A stretch of 64,000 bases of DNA from Calditrichaceae bacterium (GCA_013360445.1 JABWBP010000018.1:62001-126000); one strand, 5' to 3'. Shown: positions 25,159 through 33,561, counted from the stretch's first letter. Made by a program: numbers and translations. The notes: generated from the sequence alone by a model not told the origin.

Positions 25159-25530
25159 ATGGATCACATGAAGCGATTGTTGATAGTTGACGATGAAGAA
25201 ACTCTCACCTTCAGCTTATATCAAACCTTTATCACCGCGCCCATCGAGTGTGAAGTGGTGACCGCCGCTTCCGGCGAAGAGGCTCTACAGCGGTTAGAAA
25301 AGTCGCTGTTCGACCTGGTGATTACCGACCTGGCCATGCCGGGGATCAGCGGTTTGGATTTGCTCTCCGCCGTCAAAACCAGGAACGCCGACACCCAGGT
25401 AATTATTATTACCGCCTACGGGTCCGATGAGCGCGAAGAGGAAGCGTACCAACGGGGCGCCGATTTTTATATCGAAAAACCCTTCGATATCCGGGAATTG
25501 AAAAGTTTAGTGATCAAAATGCTGGAGTAG
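25159..25530 (+). CDS. Single-domain response regulator (receiver only)
   Basis: A 123-residue CheY-like receiver with the acidic pair in LLIVDDEE, phospho-acceptor aspartate in LVITDLAMPG, the T/S position in IIITAYG and the conserved lysine in YIEKPF. There is no output domain, so it must act by protein-protein contact, plausibly on a downstream DUF4388/PATAN-like protein or the Mgl switch. The start follows AGGAG by seven bases. It lies between the NtrB-like kinase and the DUF4388 genes. Confidence 0.93.
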   Translation: MDHMKRLLIVDDEETLTFSLYQTFITAPIECEVVTAASGEEALQRLEKSLFDLVITDLAMPGISGLDLLSAVKTRNADTQVIIITAYGSDEREEEAYQRGADFYIEKPFDIRELKSLVIKMLE

Positions 25531-25532
25531 GG

Positions 25533-25616
25533 GGGGAAAGTGAAAAGTGAGAAGTGCAAAGTGAAAAATGAAAAGTGAAAAGCTTGTCCCCGCGAATGCG
25601 GGGATGAAAAGTGACG
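25533..25616. repeat. AAGTGAAA word array with CCCCGCGAATGCGGGG hairpin
   Basis: Words AAAGTGA, AAAGTGAG, AAGTGCA, AAAGTGAA, AAATGAA and AAAGTGAA follow in tandem, ending in the self-complementary CCCCGCGAATGCGGGG and one more word. It sits inside the signalling operon between the receiver and the first DUF4388 gene. Confidence 0.7.
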
Positions 25617-25705
25617 GTGGGGGAGAGGGGAGCGCCCTCTTGAATACCTCAAAGTTTTCTGTTTGATCATATAGATTCCAATAACAATTTAGCTGGTCAA
25701 CCAAC

Positions 25706-26365
25706 ATGGCGCTTGTCGGAAGTCTAAAAGATTTGAAATTGGCGAATATTATCCAGATCAATTGCATCGAGCGCAATGTGGCCCGGGTGACGGTCAGCAG
25801 CGCCGATCAAAAGGGGGCCATTTATTTCACCCACGGCGCCATCACCCACGCGGAATTCGGTCCCTATGTGGGCGAGCGGGCGGTTCACGAAATGCTGGCG
25901 CTTACCGACGGGGAATTCAAGGTGGAAGGGGGGTTGGAATCTTCCACCCGCACCGTTACCCAGCCCTGGAATTCCATAGTGCTGGAAGGGCTGCGCCTGA
26001 TCGATGAAAAAAAAGTTACCAGCGCGCCCATTCCCCGCCAGCTTTTCGGAATGCTCTCCGGGCTGAAGCACGTGCGCAACGTGTTCGTGTTGAATTTCAA
26101 CGGCCAGGTAATTGAAGGAAAGCTCAAGGGGCCTACCCATCCGCTCACTTTGACCTTTGTGTGGTATAAAGTCAAAAAGTTGCTGAGTTTATTCTACGCG
26201 GATATCTTCCAATACATCCTGCTGCGCAGGAAGGACGACTGTTTTTTCATCTTCGAGTTTCGACCGAACCTGATCGTGGTGGTGGAGACCGACCTGAAGG
26301 TGATCGCCCCGGAATTTTCCATCATGGTCAAGAAATTACTCAAGCAAATCAATTCTCCTAAATAG
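25706..26365 (+). CDS. DUF4388 (PATAN-like) domain protein
   Basis: A 219-residue protein. The N-terminal 85 residues are a DUF4388 domain: MALVGSLKDLKLANIIQ, then VARVTVSSADQKGAIYFTHG, then AEFGPYVGERAVHEMLALTDGEF. The domain is related to the PATAN domain of cyanobacterial and delta-proteobacterial signalling proteins. The C-terminal region (about 115-219) has an alternating strand/helix pattern reminiscent of roadblock-type folds, but I do not recognise it firmly. Position behind a lone receiver fits an adaptor role. The start has no strong ribosome site. It is soluble and cytoplasmic. Confidence 0.78.
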   Translation: MALVGSLKDLKLANIIQINCIERNVARVTVSSADQKGAIYFTHGAITHAEFGPYVGERAVHEMLALTDGEFKVEGGLESSTRTVTQPWNSIVLEGLRLIDEKKVTSAPIPRQLFGMLSGLKHVRNVFVLNFNGQVIEGKLKGPTHPLTLTFVWYKVKKLLSLFYADIFQYILLRRKDDCFFIFEFRPNLIVVVETDLKVIAPEFSIMVKKLLKQINSPK

Positions 26366-26375
26366 GGCCGGAAAC

Positions 26376-27398
26376 GTGTTGTTACCCAAGGGCATCGAAA
26401 AGCATAAAAATTTAAGTACCTCTTTTACAAGATTTGATCAACTTTTAAAGGATTTGGCCGAAAATCGCTTTAGCGGGTATATCCGGGTGAGCTTTTGGGG
26501 GTACGAGGGAGTGGTGGTCTTAGATACCGGGCGCATTATCGAAGCGTATTCTTCGGAAGATGAGGTTTACCTGACCGGGGAGCAGGCGGTGCTGCGCCTC
26601 CTGGCGAAATCGGTCGGGAAGGACGGCGGCATCGAGGTGTATTCCCTCTCCAGCGAAGTAGCCCTGGCGTTAGGTTACGCCTTCCAGGCCTCCCGTTACG
26701 ATGAGGATGAGTTGGGGAATTATTCCCTGGGACAGGTATTCGATTTTCTGGAGCGGGAGTCGGTTACCGGCTACGTGGATTTGCAGTTCAGCAATAAAAG
26801 GGGGCAGGGAACGGTTTACTATCTGGAAGGCACCCCGGTGGAAGCGGCGTTGATGTCCACCAGCGGAAAGATCGTCAGCGGGCCGCAGGTATTCAACCGC
26901 TTTCTGGAAATCGGGGAGGTGGTTCAGCCCCACGTGGTGGTCAGCCGGGTGAAAGATCCCCAGGCGATTTCGGAAGAGCGGGCGTTCGTGATCCCCTGGC
27001 AGCATCAAAAGTACCTGGCCTTTTGGAAGAGCTTTATGCAGTACTTCAGCAGGTTGATGAGCGAGCAGCTCAAAAAAGACCGGTTCTTTGAGAATTTCAG
27101 AAAAGTGTGCGCGGAAATTTCCGACCATTATCCCTTCTTGCATCCGGAAAAAGGGGAAGTTCGCGCCTCGGAAAACGCTTTCAGCGTGGGAACCCTTCTG
27201 GCGCACCCGGTGTTTTTGCAGGGGATGAGTTTTGCGCTCAATAAAATGCTTCAGCAAATCCCCCAGCGCCGGTTCCGCAAGCTGGATATCGAGACGGTAA
27301 TCAACGAAGTGTACGAGCTGGCGCGGAAAAATGACGTTCCCCCGGCGCAGTTGGACCCTCAAAAATTAGTATTTCAAATCTTCAAGGGATTTATTTGA
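26376..27398 (+). CDS. Large DUF4388-like (PATAN) protein, two tandem copies
   Basis: A 340-residue soluble protein. Two DUF4388-like segments can be seen: FDQLLKDLAENRFSGYIRV with VVLDTGRIIEAY and TGEQAVLRLLAKS (about 20-100), then SLGQVFDFLERESVTGYVDL with GTVYYLEGTPVEAALMS (about 115-190). The C-terminal 150 residues are helical with no recognised family. The GTG start at 26376 lies ten bases after the previous stop. Its TGA overlaps the ATG of the next gene by one base, so translation is coupled. Function is inferred as a signalling adaptor from context. Confidence 0.7.
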   Translation: MLLPKGIEKHKNLSTSFTRFDQLLKDLAENRFSGYIRVSFWGYEGVVVLDTGRIIEAYSSEDEVYLTGEQAVLRLLAKSVGKDGGIEVYSLSSEVALALGYAFQASRYDEDELGNYSLGQVFDFLERESVTGYVDLQFSNKRGQGTVYYLEGTPVEAALMSTSGKIVSGPQVFNRFLEIGEVVQPHVVVSRVKDPQAISEERAFVIPWQHQKYLAFWKSFMQYFSRLMSEQLKKDRFFENFRKVCAEISDHYPFLHPEKGEVRASENAFSVGTLLAHPVFLQGMSFALNKMLQQIPQRRFRKLDIETVINEVYELARKNDVPPAQLDPQKLVFQIFKGFI

Positions 27399-27859
27399 TG
27401 ATCGCAGAGTTCTTTAAAGACGTCACCGAGATTTCCGGGGTAGATGCGATTGTTCTGTTCAACAACCAGAACGGAGTGATCGAGTCCTGGAGCGGTTCGA
27501 AATATAATCCCGGGGTATTTACCGAAATGGGGGAATCGCTGCTGCACATTTTCGGGCTTCTGGAATACCTGAAGTATGACATGAACGAGTTGGTGGTTCC
27601 CTTTGATAAAGGGCTGTTATACGCCCGCACCCACCCCAAGTTTTACATGGTGGTGCTGGCCAAGCTCTCCGTGGAAGTGCCGCTGGTGCGCCTGGCCATG
27701 AACGTCTGTTTAAAGGAGTTCGAGGAGGATCGCAAGGTCAAGAAGCTGCTCAAAAAACTATCCGACAATAAATTTTTCCAGATCAAATCGATCACCCTGG
27801 ACGACACCGAAAAAATCATGTTAGAAAACATCCTCGAGGAGAGCAATGGCGCCAAGTGA
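27398..27859 (+). CDS. Roadblock/LC7-like protein (first of two in the operon)
   Basis: A 153-residue protein with the roadblock fold pattern: FFKDVTEISGVDAIVLFNNQNGVIESW (helix then two strands), a central helix, then NELVVPFDKGLLYARTHPKFYMVVLAKLSVEVPLVRLAMNVCLKEF. It is diverged from MglB, and its C-terminus is extended and helical. A start at ATG 27398 (TGATG junction) is preferred over the TTG just before. Its end overlaps the next gene by 14 bases. It could be a second partner or regulator of the MglA GTPase, which is an inference. Confidence 0.68.
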   Translation: MIAEFFKDVTEISGVDAIVLFNNQNGVIESWSGSKYNPGVFTEMGESLLHIFGLLEYLKYDMNELVVPFDKGLLYARTHPKFYMVVLAKLSVEVPLVRLAMNVCLKEFEEDRKVKKLLKKLSDNKFFQIKSITLDDTEKIMLENILEESNGAK

Positions 27860-28325
27860 ACGGTCGCGCATCTACGAAAACATGATCTTCAAGCTCAGCA
27901 ACAAGCGCTCTCCCTCGGAGGTGAAATTGCGCGCCCTGGAATGGGCGATTGTAACCCAGTTGAACGGTGAAAAGAGCGTGGCGCAGATCGGGGAAATTTT
28001 AGCCCTCAACCCCGAGGAAACCCGGGCCATGTTCGCCCGGCTGATGGAAGAGGGGTTGCTGGAACTGGTGTACGCCCCGGAACACGATCCCTACGTGCCC
28101 ACGGAAGTGTTCGAAGAGCTGGAATATCAATTCACTTATGCGATGGGGCCGGTCGCCTCCATCATTTTGGAGGATACCCTGGCGGAATTAAAGCGCAACC
28201 GGGAGAACCTGGAGCGCCGGCAGCTTCCGCTGCTGATCGAGTTCCTGAGCCTGGAGATCTCCTCGGAAGAGAAAAAATATCAATTTCAAAAGCAAGTCTT
28301 CGGAAAAATCAAGGGAATCGTTTAA
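27846..28325 (+). CDS. Helical/winged-helix-like signalling protein of unknown function
   Basis: A 159-residue protein. Residues 25-75 (ALEWAIVTQLNGEKSVAQIGEILALNPEETRAMFARLMEEGLLELV) look like a small winged helix, and the second half contains FEELEYQFTYAMGPVASIILEDTLAEL, a helical segment of the kind seen in DUF8082-type regions attached to DUF4388 proteins. I do not recognise an established function. It overlaps the upstream roadblock gene by 14 bases, and its TAA overlaps the ATG of the HAMP gene (TAATG), so it is firmly part of the operon. Confidence 0.68.
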   Translation: MAPSERSRIYENMIFKLSNKRSPSEVKLRALEWAIVTQLNGEKSVAQIGEILALNPEETRAMFARLMEEGLLELVYAPEHDPYVPTEVFEELEYQFTYAMGPVASIILEDTLAELKRNRENLERRQLPLLIEFLSLEISSEEKKYQFQKQVFGKIKGIV

Positions 28326-29104
28326 TGGCTGAGTCTAAGAGTTTTTTCAATAACCTGCGGGTCAAAATTGCGATTTACATCCTGATCGGGGCGCTGGTGT
28401 TCAGCGGCGTGATCATTTTTGTCACCTCTTACTATTTGAACCGCACCCTGACCGATTCTTTGATAAAGCAGGGCCGGATTGTGGGCAGCAGCATTGCGGA
28501 ATTGGCCGCGGAACGGCTGATCGAAAACGATGAAGTGGGAATGAAGCGGATTTTGGACAACTACCGCCTGATGCTGAGCAACGAGTACATCATTATCGTA
28601 AACGACAGTTTGAACGTTGTGACCGATACTTATAACGGCAACGTGCCTGCGGAATTGTTGGATAAGACTCTTTACGCCGGCTTCGATTATACCGGCGGCA
28701 GCGCTTACCGGATGGCGCCGCTGAGCGTTGCCGGCACGGCGGTCTATGATATTCAGCTTCCCATCAAAGAGGGCCGGCTGGGGCTGGTGAGGGTGGGGCT
28801 GCGGAAATCGTTCGTGGACGAGCAAATTCGCACCACCCTTATCTATATTGCCATTATCATTGCCATCGGAACCCTGGCCGCAATAGCGGTGGCGTTGATG
28901 ATCATTACCGTTCAGGTTACCCGCCCGGTCATCGACCTGGCCAAGGCCGCCCAGGAGATCAGCCTGGGGAATTTCAACACCCCGGTGAATATCAAAGTCA
29001 AAAACGAGCTGCAAATTTTAGCCGCGGCCATCGAACGCATGAAAGAGAGCTTAAAAACCAGCCTGGAAAAGCTAAAAACCCGCTCCACCATCGGGCGGTT
29101 TTAA
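28325..29104 (+). CDS. Membrane sensor ending in a HAMP domain
   Basis: A 259-residue protein with two membrane helices (about 17-38 and 173-197), a periplasmic sensor domain between them of the single-Cache/4-helix size, and a HAMP domain (RPVIDLAKAAQEISLGNFNTPV) that ends in a short coiled coil. No kinase, cyclase or methyl-accepting domain follows, so the signal must pass to a separately encoded protein, perhaps the downstream MglB/MglA switch. Translational coupling with the upstream gene is shown by TAATG. Its stop lies at the edge of a word hairpin. Confidence 0.82.
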   Translation: MAESKSFFNNLRVKIAIYILIGALVFSGVIIFVTSYYLNRTLTDSLIKQGRIVGSSIAELAAERLIENDEVGMKRILDNYRLMLSNEYIIIVNDSLNVVTDTYNGNVPAELLDKTLYAGFDYTGGSAYRMAPLSVAGTAVYDIQLPIKEGRLGLVRVGLRKSFVDEQIRTTLIYIAIIIAIGTLAAIAVALMIITVQVTRPVIDLAKAAQEISLGNFNTPVNIKVKNELQILAAAIERMKESLKTSLEKLKTRSTIGRF

Positions 29105-29181
29105 GGAAAAAGGAAAAAGGATAAAGGATGTGAGGAAGAAGCGGAATATTTTTACTTTTGCCTTTTCACTTTTTCCTTTTA
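29103..29181. repeat. AAGGAAAA word hairpin inside the signalling operon
   Basis: The left arm AAGGAAAAAGGAAAAAGG pairs with the right arm CCTTTTCACTTTTTCCTTTT in inverted orientation, with an AT-rich centre. It starts at the stop codon of the HAMP gene and ends about 25 bases before mglB. Confidence 0.65.
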
Positions 29182-29206
29182 ATACATTACTCAGGGAGAA
29201 CATAGC

Positions 29207-29716
29207 ATGGTACAAGTGAAAAAACTGAAGGACGGAAGCCGCCAGATCATTTTGACTGCCAAGCAATTTGATGAGATCACCAAGGTGCTATCCGAACTGG
29301 CTGCCAAAACCAAAGCCTCCACCATTTTGTTGGCGGATATCAGCGGGCAGCTCATTACCCAGCGCGGCAACACCGACGATATAAATACCGCCATCCTCTC
29401 CGCCCTCGCCGCCAGCGACTTTGCCGCGACTTCGGAAATGGCAAAATTGGTGGGTGAAGACGCCAAGTTCAAGCTGCTGTTCCATGAAGGCGAAAAACGC
29501 AACGTTTATCTCTCCAACGTGGGGGATAATTTCTTCTTAGTGGTCGTGTTCGACGTCAGCGTAACCCTGGGACTGGTGCGCATTTATACCAAAAAGGCGA
29601 TTGAAAACCTGCTGACCGTTTTCGAGGAATCCGAGGCCGGCGAGGATGCCAGCGCCATTTTGGACCAGGATTTCAGCAGTATGTTAGGAGATATGCTGGA
29701 CGAGTCTTTTAAATAA
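29207..29716 (+). CDS. mglB: MglB-like roadblock/LC7 GTPase-activating protein
   Basis: A 169-residue roadblock protein close in text and length to Myxococcus MglB: FDEITKVLSELAAKTKASTILLADISGQLIT, LSALAASDFAATSEMAKLVGED, LLFHEGEKRNVYLSNVGDNFFLVVVFD and TLGLVRIYTKKAIENL. MglB acts as activator of the MglA GTPase and sets the cell pole at which MglA is switched off. It lies directly upstream of mglA (67 bases). A GGGAG ribosome site precedes the ATG. The acidic C-terminal tail is slightly longer than usual. Confidence 0.92.
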   Translation: MVQVKKLKDGSRQIILTAKQFDEITKVLSELAAKTKASTILLADISGQLITQRGNTDDINTAILSALAASDFAATSEMAKLVGEDAKFKLLFHEGEKRNVYLSNVGDNFFLVVVFDVSVTLGLVRIYTKKAIENLLTVFEESEAGEDASAILDQDFSSMLGDMLDESFK

Positions 29717-29783
29717 ACGCTTGATTTAGAGCGGTGGTCTTTTATATAGTTGAAGCGGAAATCTAAAGCGAGGCGAGTGGTAT

Positions 29784-30368
29784 ATGTTTATCAATTGGGC
29801 GTTACAGGAAATCAACCTGAAAATTGTGTATTACGGACCCGGAATGAGCGGCAAGACGACGAATTTAGAATATATTCACTCTAAGTTGGATCCTTCGCTG
29901 ACCGGAGAGTTGGTCACTCTCAAAACCAAAGAAGATCGCACCATCTTTTTCGACTTCATGCAGATCGAGGTGGGGCGGATCAAGGGGAAAAAACCGAAAT
30001 TCAACCTTTATACCGTGCCTGGCCAGGTATATTACGCTTCCAGCCGCAAAATCATTTTGAACGGGGTGGATGGGGTGGTTTTCGTGGCGGATTCCCAGAA
30101 AGACCGCATGGAGGGGAACATCGAAACCCTCCTGGACCTGGAAAATAATTTGATGACCATGGGGTATTCTCTGGAGAACTATCCCTGGGTCATTCAATAC
30201 AACAAACGGGATTTACCCAATACCGAGTCGATTGATATTCTGCAAAAGAAGCTGAATTTTTTCAACGTGCCCTATTTCGAAAGCGTCGCTATCAAAGGCA
30301 CCGGGGTGTTCGATACCTTGAAGTCGATCATCAACTTAGTGGTTCAGCACGTTCAAAGGCAATTGTAA
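29784..30368 (+). CDS. mglA: MglA-family small Ras-like GTPase
   Basis: A 194-residue bacterial Ras-like GTPase nearly collinear with Myxococcus MglA. Motifs: P-loop GPGMSGKT (18-25), switch-region text TKEDRTIFFDF, the MglA-type TVPGQVYYASSRK (PGQ 79-81), GVDGVVFVADSQ, and the guanine-specificity NKRD (140-143). MglA directs polarity and motility motors in Myxococcus and related bacteria. The gene ends the nine-gene operon and is followed by an intrinsic terminator. No motor or pilus genes are visible in the window, so the output here is unknown. Confidence 0.95.
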   Translation: MFINWALQEINLKIVYYGPGMSGKTTNLEYIHSKLDPSLTGELVTLKTKEDRTIFFDFMQIEVGRIKGKKPKFNLYTVPGQVYYASSRKIILNGVDGVVFVADSQKDRMEGNIETLLDLENNLMTMGYSLENYPWVIQYNKRDLPNTESIDILQKKLNFFNVPYFESVAIKGTGVFDTLKSIINLVVQHVQRQL

Positions 30369-30475
30369 CTCCGCGCGGTGGTCAAGGCGCGGCCTTGCCA
30401 ATCGAGAATTGCTAACCGGATTTTTTCACCTGGTATTTGAAAACTTGGAAAATTCCCGGCAAATCTACTTTCCTG

Positions 30476-30512
30476 AGCCCCCGGGGCAGCGCGCTTCCGG
30501 GGCTTTTATTTT
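30476..30512 (+). terminator. Intrinsic terminator after mglA
   Basis: AGCCCCCGG (from 30476) pairs with CCGGGGCT (30497-30504), followed by TTTATTTT. It lies 107 bases after the mglA stop and within the 5' extension of the next open frame, which argues that the next gene starts downstream of it. Confidence 0.75.
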
Positions 30513-30534
30513 CCTTCCCGCAGCCGGCCCCTCC

Positions 30535-31461
30535 TTGTTGGATCTTCGCCGTATCCTGCTTCTCCTGCTGCTCCTGTTGCTGGCGGCGCTTCCGGGTCTC
30601 GCGCAGGAATCGGATAAATTAGCCTTGCAGCAGGGCAATTTTCGGATTCTCTATTCCCCGCAAAATGAAAAAACCGCCGCCGCGGTCGCCCGGATGGTAG
30701 AATTCCATCAAGCCCGGCTGGAAGGGTTCTACGGGCTGCAAATTGCGGAAACCGCGAGCATCATTATCGCCGCTTCGCCGGTGGAGTTCCGGGACTACGG
30801 CTCCGCCCGCCTGCCGGAGTGGAGCTCCGCGGCGTACATCCTCCCGGAAAACCTGATCCTGGTCAAAAGCCCCGCCTGGGCCGGCTCGCTGCCGCAATTA
30901 GAGCGGGATTTTCTGCACGAGCTTTCCCACCTTTACTTTCATCAAAAATTCGCCGCGCTCTATCTGCCGCTATGGTATAATGAAGGATTGGCGGAATACT
31001 TAGGCGGCCGGCGCCTGGAAATGGCGGATGAGATCAAGCTCTCCACCGCGGTATTTTCCGGGAAGACCATCCCCCTCGACCGCATCGACAGCTTGCTCTA
31101 TTTCCCGCCGGCGAAGGCGGAATTGGCCTACCTGCAAAGCCTCTCCGCGGTTCTACTGCTCAAGGAGACGCTCAGACGGGAAGGGGTGGAGTGGGGAGAT
31201 TTCCATGAACTGGTATCGCAGGCCGGGTGGGAGGCGGCGCTACAGCAAAGCACCGGTATGGATGAATTCGCGTTCGAGGAGGCATGGTTGCGGGCGCTGG
31301 AAAAAAATTATCGCTGGCTGTTTTTATTGAATATCGACACCCTGCTCTGGTTGATTTTAGGAGTTGTTTTCATCCTGGCGATTTATTTAATTCGCAGGCG
31401 GAACAAAAAAAGGTTGCGCCGCTGGGAGGCGCAAGAGAGGAGAGGGGAGCAGTTTTATTAA
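30535..31461 (+). CDS. Membrane-anchored gluzincin peptidase (MA family)
   Basis: The protein has a signal peptide (LLLLLLLLLAALPGLAQ), a periplasmic zinc-peptidase domain with HELSH and the downstream LWYNEGLAEY, typical of peptidase_MA-like proteins, and a C-terminal membrane helix (about LLWLILGVVFILAIYLI) with a basic tail. The open frame reaches back to 30409 but crosses the terminator, so a TTG at 30535 (or 30538) immediately before the signal peptide is chosen. This is unproven because no strong ribosome site is present. Length about 308 residues. Substrate unknown. It may be an envelope quality-control protease. Confidence 0.8.
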   Translation: MLDLRRILLLLLLLLLAALPGLAQESDKLALQQGNFRILYSPQNEKTAAAVARMVEFHQARLEGFYGLQIAETASIIIAASPVEFRDYGSARLPEWSSAAYILPENLILVKSPAWAGSLPQLERDFLHELSHLYFHQKFAALYLPLWYNEGLAEYLGGRRLEMADEIKLSTAVFSGKTIPLDRIDSLLYFPPAKAELAYLQSLSAVLLLKETLRREGVEWGDFHELVSQAGWEAALQQSTGMDEFAFEEAWLRALEKNYRWLFLLNIDTLLWLILGVVFILAIYLIRRRNKKRLRRWEAQERRGEQFY

Positions 31462-31509
31462 CCGCAAAATTGCAGGTAGTCCCCCTCTATGGTGTTGCTA
31501 TGATTTTTT

Positions 31510-31579
31510 AACCGCAGAGAAATCGCAAAGGTCGCAGAGAAGATAAAACAGTTCTTCAAAAATACATTTCCCTGCGGTT
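31510..31579. repeat. AACCGCAGAG word hairpin
   Basis: AACCGCAGAGAAA (31510-31522) and TTTCCCTGCGGTT (31567-31579) form an inverted repeat with one bulge. The words CGCAAAGG and CGCAGAGA follow the left arm. It lies between the peptidase and ctpA genes. The rest of this 213-bp gap shows nothing else. Confidence 0.65.
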
Positions 31580-31674
31580 GAAATAAACAGATTAGACCGC
31601 AGCAACATTCAACAAGGGGACTACCAAATTGCACAACCCAAGGATTCTTCCTAAAATAACGGAGGTAAACCGGC

Positions 31675-33273
31675 ATGTTTAAAACCCGACGGAATCCCAC
31701 TCTGTTGATCATCGCCGTGATCCTGTTGAGCGTTACCGGGTTTTTGTTGACCCATAAGGTATTTGCCGATATCCAGCAGGGAATCGACACGCAGCTCAAA
31801 AAGCTGATCAGCGTGGCCCGGCTGGCGCAGGTGTATTACGTGGAAGATGTGAACTGGAATGAAGCGGTGGAAGGCGCCATTAACGGCATGTTGGAAAAGA
31901 TGGATCCGCACTCGGTTTATATCCCGGCAGAGCGCGTGGAGGAGAATAAAGAGAATTTCAGCGGGGAATACGAGGGGATCGGGATCCAGTTCGACGTGTT
32001 AGACGGCTATTTAACCGTCATTGCGCCGATCCCGGGATCGCCTTCGGAGCAATTGGGATTGAGCGCGGGGGACCGGATCGTCAAAATTAACGGGGAATCG
32101 GTCGTCGGTATTTCCCGCGAGGAGGTTCCCAGGAAGCTGAAGGGTCCCAAGGGAACCACGGTCAACGTCACCATCCTGCGCGAAGGAATGGAGCAGCCCC
32201 TGGAGTTCGCCATCACCCGCGACGTGATTCCTATTTCGACCATCACCGCCGGTTTTATGGTCGATGACAGCACCGGCTACCTGGCCGTCAACCGCTTTGC
32301 CGCCATTACCGTCAAAGAAGTGGAAGAAGAGCTGCGGAAGTTAGAAGCGCAGAAGATGAAGCGCCTGGTGCTGGATCTACGCTGGAACTCCGGCGGCTAC
32401 CTCCACGAAGCGGTGAAGCTGGCCGGGAAATTCATCGACGGCCACCGGCTGATCGTTTATACCCGCGACCGCTCCCAGAAAGTGGATGAGGAATACTTCG
32501 CGGATCAATTCGGGCGGGGAGGGGTGCGAAATTACCCCCTGATCGTGCTGATCAACCGCGGCTCCGCCTCCGCTTCCGAGATCGTGGCCGGGGCGATCCA
32601 GGACTATGACCGGGGATTGATCGTCGGGGAAAACAGCTTTGGTAAGGGGCTGGTGCAAAAGGAATTTCCCTTGCAGGACGGCTCCGCGGTGCGGATTACC
32701 ACCGCCAAGTATTACACTCCTTCGGGGCGCTGCATTCAGCGGGATTACAAAGGCAAAGACGTGGACGAGTATTACGAAGAAATCCCCGATTCCAGTTGGA
32801 CCAGCGAGGACAGCCTGAAGAACCGCCCCTTATTCTATACCCAAAAAGGCCGCCCGGTATATGGCGGCGGGGGCATTCAACCGGATGTTTACGTGCCCGC
32901 CGGCCAGCTCTCCAAGTCGCCGGAATTGATCAATAAACTCTCCCAGAAACGGCTCTTCTTTGACTATGCCAATCATTTCGCCGCAAAGCACCCGGAATGG
33001 AAATCCTCGCTGGTTAACTTCCGCGACAACGTTCAAATCACCTCCCAGCAGTTGGAAGAGTTCAAAAAGCTCTGCCGGGAGAAAAAAGTGGATTTCGCCG
33101 ACCGGGAATTCGACCAGGACGCCGAATACCTCAAACTTCGTTTGAAAGCGGAGATTGCCCGCCGGTTTTGGGATGCCAACGGCTACTATTACATCACTCT
33201 CGGCAGCGATCCCCAGTATCAAAAGGCGCTCAGACTGTTCGGAGAAGCCCGGCGGATCGCCTCGTTGCAATAA
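31675..33273 (+). CDS. Carboxyl-terminal processing peptidase (S41, CtpA-like)
   Basis: A 532-residue periplasmic serine protease with an uncleaved N-terminal membrane anchor or signal (residues 8-26), a PDZ domain (about 85-170, GIGIQFDVLDGYLTVIAPIPGSPSEQLGLSAGD), and the S41 core. The Ser-Lys dyad region is intact: GSASASE near 297-303 and FGKGLVQ with lysine near 323. The C-terminal extension (about 400-532) is common in FCB members. GGAGG lies upstream at good spacing. It removes C-terminal peptides or degrades periplasmic proteins. It may belong to envelope maintenance with the neighbouring peptidase. Confidence 0.93.
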   Translation: MFKTRRNPTLLIIAVILLSVTGFLLTHKVFADIQQGIDTQLKKLISVARLAQVYYVEDVNWNEAVEGAINGMLEKMDPHSVYIPAERVEENKENFSGEYEGIGIQFDVLDGYLTVIAPIPGSPSEQLGLSAGDRIVKINGESVVGISREEVPRKLKGPKGTTVNVTILREGMEQPLEFAITRDVIPISTITAGFMVDDSTGYLAVNRFAAITVKEVEEELRKLEAQKMKRLVLDLRWNSGGYLHEAVKLAGKFIDGHRLIVYTRDRSQKVDEEYFADQFGRGGVRNYPLIVLINRGSASASEIVAGAIQDYDRGLIVGENSFGKGLVQKEFPLQDGSAVRITTAKYYTPSGRCIQRDYKGKDVDEYYEEIPDSSWTSEDSLKNRPLFYTQKGRPVYGGGGIQPDVYVPAGQLSKSPELINKLSQKRLFFDYANHFAAKHPEWKSSLVNFRDNVQITSQQLEEFKKLCREKKVDFADREFDQDAEYLKLRLKAEIARRFWDANGYYYITLGSDPQYQKALRLFGEARRIASLQ

Positions 33274-33295
33274 TCCGGGCGGCGGGAACAGGAGG

Positions 33296-33410
33296 AGGGG
33301 GCAGGAGTGCAAATTTTAATTTGCACTGTTCACCATTTTCACCCCCGCTTCCGGCGGTTGGTGCTGCTATCCCTGCAAAACTGAAGTTCTGCACTCCTGC
33401 CTCCTGCCCC
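33296..33410. repeat. GCAGGAG / TGCAAAACT word hairpin
   Basis: GGGGGCAGGAGTGCA on the left pairs with TGCACTCCTGC and the following CTCCTGCCCC on the right. Inside the left arm AGTGCAAATT is followed by its own complement AATTTGCACT. TGCAAAACTGAAGTTCTGCA on the right is the same word as at 55804. Confidence 0.7.
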
Positions 33411-33411
33411 T

Positions 33412-33480
33412 AATAATTGCCAATTGCTAATTGCCAATTGCTAATTGCCAATTGCTAATTGCCAATTGCCAATTGGCAAT
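33412..33480. repeat. AATTGCC/AATTGCT 7-nt tandem array
   Basis: AATTGCC and AATTGCT alternate nine times and end in AATTGGCAATT. The array is partly self-complementary because AATTG pairs with CAATT. The same word forms the hairpin at 1698-1740. It lies upstream of the exbB promoter; with the previous hairpin it fills most of the 369-bp gap. Confidence 0.8.
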
Positions 33481-33561
33481 TTCATCCTCCCTCTGCTTCC
33501 CTAAACCCAAATTAAAGTTTGACTTGGAATTCCCCGGCAGGCCGCGACACATAAAAAGATA

